Assembly (NCBI GenBank): GCA_012269805.1
Contig: JAAXJP010000070.1
Span: 1-8,685 of the forward strand
From: Rubrivirga sp.
GTDB taxonomy: Bacteria > Bacteroidota > Rhodothermia > Rhodothermales > Rubricoccaceae
Length of the DNA stretch: 8,685 nucleotides
Direction: 5' to 3'
Part shown: positions 5,878-8,685 of the stretch, one piece after another
How positions within the stretch are numbered: position 1 is the stretch's first letter
Layout: each line of letters starts with the position of its first letter
Position numbers and translations under genes: made by a program
Notes under the pieces: model-generated
Told to the model about the DNA's origin: nothing
Seen by the model: only the letters and a program-made list of their open reading frames with translations
The model's database searches: none

Positions 5878-6678
5878 ATGCTTCGTCTCGCCGCCCTCGT
5901 GCTCCTCGTCGTCCCCGCGCTCGCCGGTGCCCAGGCGAGCCGCGAGGACGTGGCGATGGCCGGTCCGGCGCCGGTCGCCGACGACGTCGACGCCGCGCCG
6001 GCCTTCTACGTGACCGAGCGGGGCGTGGCGCTCCGCGAGGCGCCCCACGAGAGCGCCCGGACGCTCGCCACGCTCCGGACCCGCGACGGCGTTCGTGTCC
6101 TGGCCGAGGACGGCGCGCCGGCCGACGGGTTCGCGCACGGCTGGCGGCTCGTCCAGTACGGGGAGACGCGCGGCTACGTCCGCGCCGGCGCCCTGTCGAA
6201 CGTCTGGATCCGGGTCGACAAGAGCGAGCGGATGACCTACGTCTACCGCGGCGCCGAGCTGCTCCGCGAGTTCCCGTCCGACGTGTCGGTGAGCCCCGAG
6301 GACAAGGTCCGGCGCTCGGCGCAGGACGAGCTCGAGCACTACCGGGTGCCCGAGGGCACGTTCTACGTAACCCGGCTCAACCCCAACTCGACGTACTACC
6401 GGGCGTTCGTGCTGAGCTACCCCGGCCCGGCACACGCGCTGCGGGGCGTGCAGGACGGCCTCATCACGCGGGCCCAGTACGAGGCCATCGCGCGGGCCGA
6501 CCGCGAAGGGCTGGAGCCGCCCATGAACACGGCGCTCGGCGGGCTCATCGAGATCCACGGCCACGGCTCCGGCCGCCAACGGGCGTGGACGCGCGGGTGC
6601 ATCGCGCTCCGGAACGTCCACATGGACGAGCTCTGGGCGTACGTCGAGGTCGGCACGCCGGTCGTCATCGAACCGTAG
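5878..6678 (+). CDS. Secreted SH3b-YkuD L,D-transpeptidase
   Basis: A 266-residue exported protein. A type I signal peptide (1-20) has a hydrophobic core (LAALVLLVV) and an Ala-Gln-Ala cleavage site. A bacterial SH3-like domain follows (about 43-105, FYVTERGVALRE to GYVRAGAL), probably for binding the cell wall. The YkuD catalytic domain (about 108-266) has the signature IEIHGHG (His227, His229) then WTRGCIALRN with nucleophile Cys241, and ends GTPVVIEP. YkuD enzymes form 3-3 cross-links between meso-diaminopimelate residues or attach proteins to peptidoglycan in the periplasm. The WTxGCIAL form, with Ala in place of the common Arg after Ile, is known among YafK/ErfK-like members. ATG at 5878 is chosen for the signal peptide and the promoter box 23 nt upstream. 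The in-frame start at 5785 would place that promoter inside the gene. The stop codon is 241 bp before the first conventional NfeD start. Confidence 0.92.
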   Translation: MLRLAALVLLVVPALAGAQASREDVAMAGPAPVADDVDAAPAFYVTERGVALREAPHESARTLATLRTRDGVRVLAEDGAPADGFAHGWRLVQYGETRGYVRAGALSNVWIRVDKSERMTYVYRGAELLREFPSDVSVSPEDKVRRSAQDELEHYRVPEGTFYVTRLNPNSTYYRAFVLSYPGPAHALRGVQDGLITRAQYEAIARADREGLEPPMNTALGGLIEIHGHGSGRQRAWTRGCIALRNVHMDELWAYVEVGTPVVIEP

Positions 6679-6711
6679 GACGGGGGAGGGCGTCCGCCGC
6701 GGCGCCGCGGC

Positions 6712-6721
6712 GGGGGGGGGG
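6712..6721 (+). repeat. G10 homopolymer run
   Basis: Ten consecutive G between the L,D-transpeptidase stop and the long NfeD gene, inside a stretch of almost pure G and C (6690-6790). It could vary in length by slippage or be an assembly error. It lies upstream of any visible start of the NfeD gene, so an effect on translation is not shown. Confidence 0.7.
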
Positions 6722-6772
6722 CCACCCCGGGTCGGGGGGCGCCGGGCCCGCTCGGCACCCGCCGGTGCGCCC

Positions 6773-6919
6773 CTGGGTGGCCGCCGCCCGGCCGCTTCCG
6801 CCCTGTTTCTCGTCCTCCTGGCGCTCGCCGCCGGCGGGCCGCGCGCGCAGTCCGGCGAGGCGCTCGCCCTCGACGACCCGCTCGGCGACGGCCCCGTCTA
6901 CCGCGTCACGATCGACGGG
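6773..6919 (+). other. In-frame signal-peptide-coding extension of the long NfeD gene, start unresolved
   Basis: The NfeD frame stays open far upstream of the ATG at 6920. Between about 6779 and 6850 it encodes a convincing signal peptide: basic GGRRP, hydrophobic core SALFLVLLALAAGG, then PRAQ. It then enters the first strand of the protease domain (VYRVTIDG). No in-frame ATG, GTG or TTG precedes it. A CTG at 6773 is in frame, and GTG codons at 6765 and 6777 lie in another frame. Either a rare CTG start is used or a base is missing from the assembly between about 6768 and 6800. Confidence 0.6.
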
Positions 6920-8149
6920 ATGATCGACAACGCGCTCGCGGCCTACGTCGACCGCGCGCTCTCCGACGCCACCGCCGACTCCGCGGCCGTCGTCGTCTTC
7001 CGGATCGACACGTTCGGCGGGCTCCTCGACGCGGCCGACGAGATCCGCAAGGCCATCCTGTCGTCGCCGGTCCCGACCGTCGCCGTGATCGACCGGAATG
7101 CGGCCTCGGCCGGCGCGCTCATCGCCTACGCCAACGACAGGATCGTCTTCGTGCCCGGCGCCTCGATGGGCGCCGCCACGGCCGTGGACGGGACCGGCGA
7201 GTACGCGCCCGAGAAGATCCAGAGCTACACGCGCGGCCTCATGCGGGCGACCGCCGAGGCGACCGGCCGCGACCCCCAGATCGCCGAGGCCATGGTCGAC
7301 GAGACGATCGCCGTGCCCGGCGTCAGCGAGGAGGGCGAGCTCCTGACCGTCTCCTCCGACGAGGCCCTCCGCCTCGGCATCGCCGACGCCGTCCTCCCGT
7401 CCGTCGACGCCGTCGTCGACGCGCTCGGGGCCGCGGCGAACCCACAGGAGGACCACGCGGCGACGCGGGCCGAGCGGGTCCTCCGCTTTCTCGGCTCGCC
7501 CGTGCTGGCGTCGCTCCTGCTCATGATGATGATGGGCGGGCTGTACTTCGAGATCCAGACGCCGGGCGTCGGGTTCGCGGGCGCCGTGGCGCTCGTCGGC
7601 GCCGCGCTCTTTTTCGCGCCGCACTACCTGCTCGGGCTCGTCGAGAGCTGGGAGATCGCCCTCTTCGCCGTCGGGGTCGGGTTGCTCCTCGTCGAGGTGT
7701 TCGTGACGCCGGGGTTCGGCGTGTTCGGGATCGGTGGGCTGGTGCTGACGCTCGGGGCGCTCTTGATCGCGCTCGTCCCCAACGTCGGGTTCGCCTTCCC
7801 GACGAACGGCGAGATCGCGCGGGCCTCGATGACCCTCGCCGGCGCCATCGTCCTGCTCATCCTGCTGGCCGTCTCGCTCGGGAGGATGCTGCCGCGGTCG
7901 GAGCGGTTCAACCGGCTCGTGCTCGCACCCGACCTGTCGTCGGCCTCGGGCTACACGTCCGCTGAGACCGTCGCCGACCTCGTCGGCCAGGTGGGCACGG
8001 CGCTCACGACGCTCCGCCCGTCGGGCACGGCCGAGATCGACGGCCAGCGCGTCGACGTCGTGTCGGAGGGCCCGTACATCGCGTCGGGCGCGTCCGTCGA
8101 GGTCGTCCGGTCGCGCGGCGCCGTCGTCGTCGTCCGTGAGGTTTCTTAG
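6920..8149 (+). CDS. Long NfeD-family membrane serine protease (ClpP-class domain, NfeD1b type)
   Basis: 409 residues from the first conventional start; the real protein is longer (see the extension at 6773-6919). The ClpP-class serine protease domain has nucleophile Ser63 in NAASAGAL and Lys99 in APEKIQSY, which match the Ser-Lys dyad of archaeal NfeD (PH1510 Ser97/Lys138). A TGRDPQIAEAMVD helix typical of the family follows. Next come about five membrane helices (roughly 192-322) with the NfeD signature YFEIQTPGVGFAG and a repeat of it, VTPGFGVFG. The C-terminal OB-fold (about 352-408) contains VGQVGTALTTLRPSG. Members of this group cleave membrane or stomatin/flotillin-type proteins, with the protease domain outside the cytoplasm, and usually lie next to flotillin or stomatin genes. 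The tandem short NfeD gene begins 21 bp downstream, so the two are probably co-transcribed. No promoter box was found upstream; read-through from the L,D-transpeptidase gene is possible. Confidence 0.92.
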   Translation: MIDNALAAYVDRALSDATADSAAVVVFRIDTFGGLLDAADEIRKAILSSPVPTVAVIDRNAASAGALIAYANDRIVFVPGASMGAATAVDGTGEYAPEKIQSYTRGLMRATAEATGRDPQIAEAMVDETIAVPGVSEEGELLTVSSDEALRLGIADAVLPSVDAVVDALGAAANPQEDHAATRAERVLRFLGSPVLASLLLMMMMGGLYFEIQTPGVGFAGAVALVGAALFFAPHYLLGLVESWEIALFAVGVGLLLVEVFVTPGFGVFGIGGLVLTLGALLIALVPNVGFAFPTNGEIARASMTLAGAIVLLILLAVSLGRMLPRSERFNRLVLAPDLSSASGYTSAETVADLVGQVGTALTTLRPSGTAEIDGQRVDVVSEGPYIASGASVEVVRSRGAVVVVREVS

Positions 8150-8170
8150 GGGCCTCGCCCCCCGGTTCGC

Positions 8171-8656
8171 ATGGAGCTCCTGATCCCGATCCTGTTGATT
8201 CTCGTCGGCCTCGCGCTCGTGGTCGTCGAGGTGACGGTCGTGCCGGGGCTGAACGTGGTCGGGGTGCTGGGCGTGCTGGGGGCGGCCGTCGGCGTGGTCG
8301 TGGCGTTCGCCGAGTTCGGCCCGGTCGGCGGGCTCGGCACCCTCGCGGCGACGATCCTGGCGGCCGGCGGCGTCGCGTACGTCCTGTGGGAGAGCGGGGC
8401 GTGGGACCGGTTCGTCCTGTTCGACAGCCTCCGCCGCGACGCCGACGCCGACGCTGAGGAGACCGAGTCGCGCGCCCGCCTTCTGGGCAAGACCGGCACG
8501 GCGATCACCCCGCTCCGCCCCGGCGGCGTGGCCGACGTGGAGGGCGCGCGCGTGGAGGTCGAGACGGAGGGCGCGTTCGTCGCCGCCGGCAGCCGCGTCC
8601 GCGTCGTCGCGCTGGACCGACGGCGGATCCTCGTCCGGCTCTACGATCTCGCGTAG
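8171..8656 (+). CDS. Short NfeD-family membrane protein (TM helices plus OB fold)
   Basis: A 161-residue membrane protein with no protease domain. Three hydrophobic segments (about 2-20, 27-46 and 50-72) include the VVPGLNVVGVLG turn matching the NfeD 'TPGfGvfG' signature. A charged linker (RRDADADAEETESR) leads to a C-terminal OB fold (about 104-158) that begins GKTGTAITPLRPGG. This OB fold is plainly related to that of the preceding long NfeD protein (GQVGTALTTLRPSG), so the pair shares domains. Short NfeD proteins partner flotillin-like scaffold proteins in membrane microdomains; such a gene may follow beyond 8685 but cannot be seen. ATG at 8171, no Shine-Dalgarno, C-rich leader, 21 bp after the long NfeD stop. 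The 29 bases after the stop hold nothing recognisable. Confidence 0.88.
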   Translation: MELLIPILLILVGLALVVVEVTVVPGLNVVGVLGVLGAAVGVVVAFAEFGPVGGLGTLAATILAAGGVAYVLWESGAWDRFVLFDSLRRDADADAEETESRARLLGKTGTAITPLRPGGVADVEGARVEVETEGAFVAAGSRVRVVALDRRRILVRLYDLA

Positions 8657-8685
8657 GTCCCTCCGACTCACGACCGGGGTGGGGG

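Noticed and set aside
3670..6621. Long minus-strand open frames opposite the VWA, HAD and transpeptidase genes
   Set aside because: Same GC artefact: the plus-strand frames have complete catalytic motifs, while the antisense products show no domain pattern.
6665..8671. A 668-codon open frame on the minus strand opposite the NfeD genes
   Set aside because: It is antisense to two well-supported NfeD genes and encodes Arg/Asp/Gly-rich low-complexity sequence, the usual result of high GC at third codon positions.
1..8685. A new defence or mobile system
   Set aside because: No integrase, transposase, nuclease, toxin-antitoxin pair, CRISPR repeat or tRNA-linked boundary was seen, and all recognised genes are housekeeping or envelope types with uniform base composition.

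Overview
This window comes from a very GC-rich bacterial chromosome with densely packed genes, and every complete gene is of a housekeeping or cell-envelope type. No start codon has a recognisable Shine-Dalgarno sequence; the short leaders are C-rich. Several genes on both strands carry a TAnnTT(G/C)G-like box 22-23 nt before the start codon, which resembles the -7 element (TAnnTTTG) of Bacteroidota-type promoters. High GC, this promoter type, the absence of Shine-Dalgarno sites and the mix of protein families suggest a Rhodothermota-like member of the Bacteroidota/FCB group (for example Rubricoccaceae). That placement is an inference, not a sequence match.

Layout from left to right: (1) the 3' part of a DUF922-type putative zinc protease gene on the plus strand; (2) convergent to it, a minus-strand crotonase-fold enzyme whose residues fit a delta3,delta2-enoyl-CoA isomerase better than a hydratase; (3) divergent from that, a BioY-type biotin transporter subunit; (4) a strongly acidic predicted lipoprotein; (5) a strong hairpin terminator, then a convergent minus-strand NarL/FixJ-type response regulator with no kinase beside it; (6) divergent from that, a von Willebrand factor A (VWA) protein with an intact metal-binding (MIDAS) motif; (7) a HAD-superfamily phosphatase; (8) a secreted SH3b plus YkuD L,D-transpeptidase; (9) two tandem NfeD-family membrane proteins, a long one with a ClpP-class serine protease domain and a short one with only membrane helices and an OB fold. 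The last pair probably leads into a flotillin-like gene just beyond the right edge.

The genes do not form a single operon. Strand switches, terminator-like hairpins and individual promoter boxes point to mostly single-gene transcription units. The exception is the NfeD pair, separated by 21 bp and probably co-transcribed. The L,D-transpeptidase (cell-wall cross-linking), the NfeD proteins (membrane-domain organisation and proteolysis) and the lipoprotein all belong to the envelope. I did not find a convincing new defence or mobile system. The points most worth a second look are the repeated promoter box at fixed spacing, the missing start codon of the long NfeD gene next to a G10 run, the isomerase-type active site of the crotonase, and the VWA gene without a MoxR-type ATPase beside it. 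No RNA gene, CRISPR array, insertion sequence or attachment site was seen, and no gene-free stretch exceeds 300 bases.
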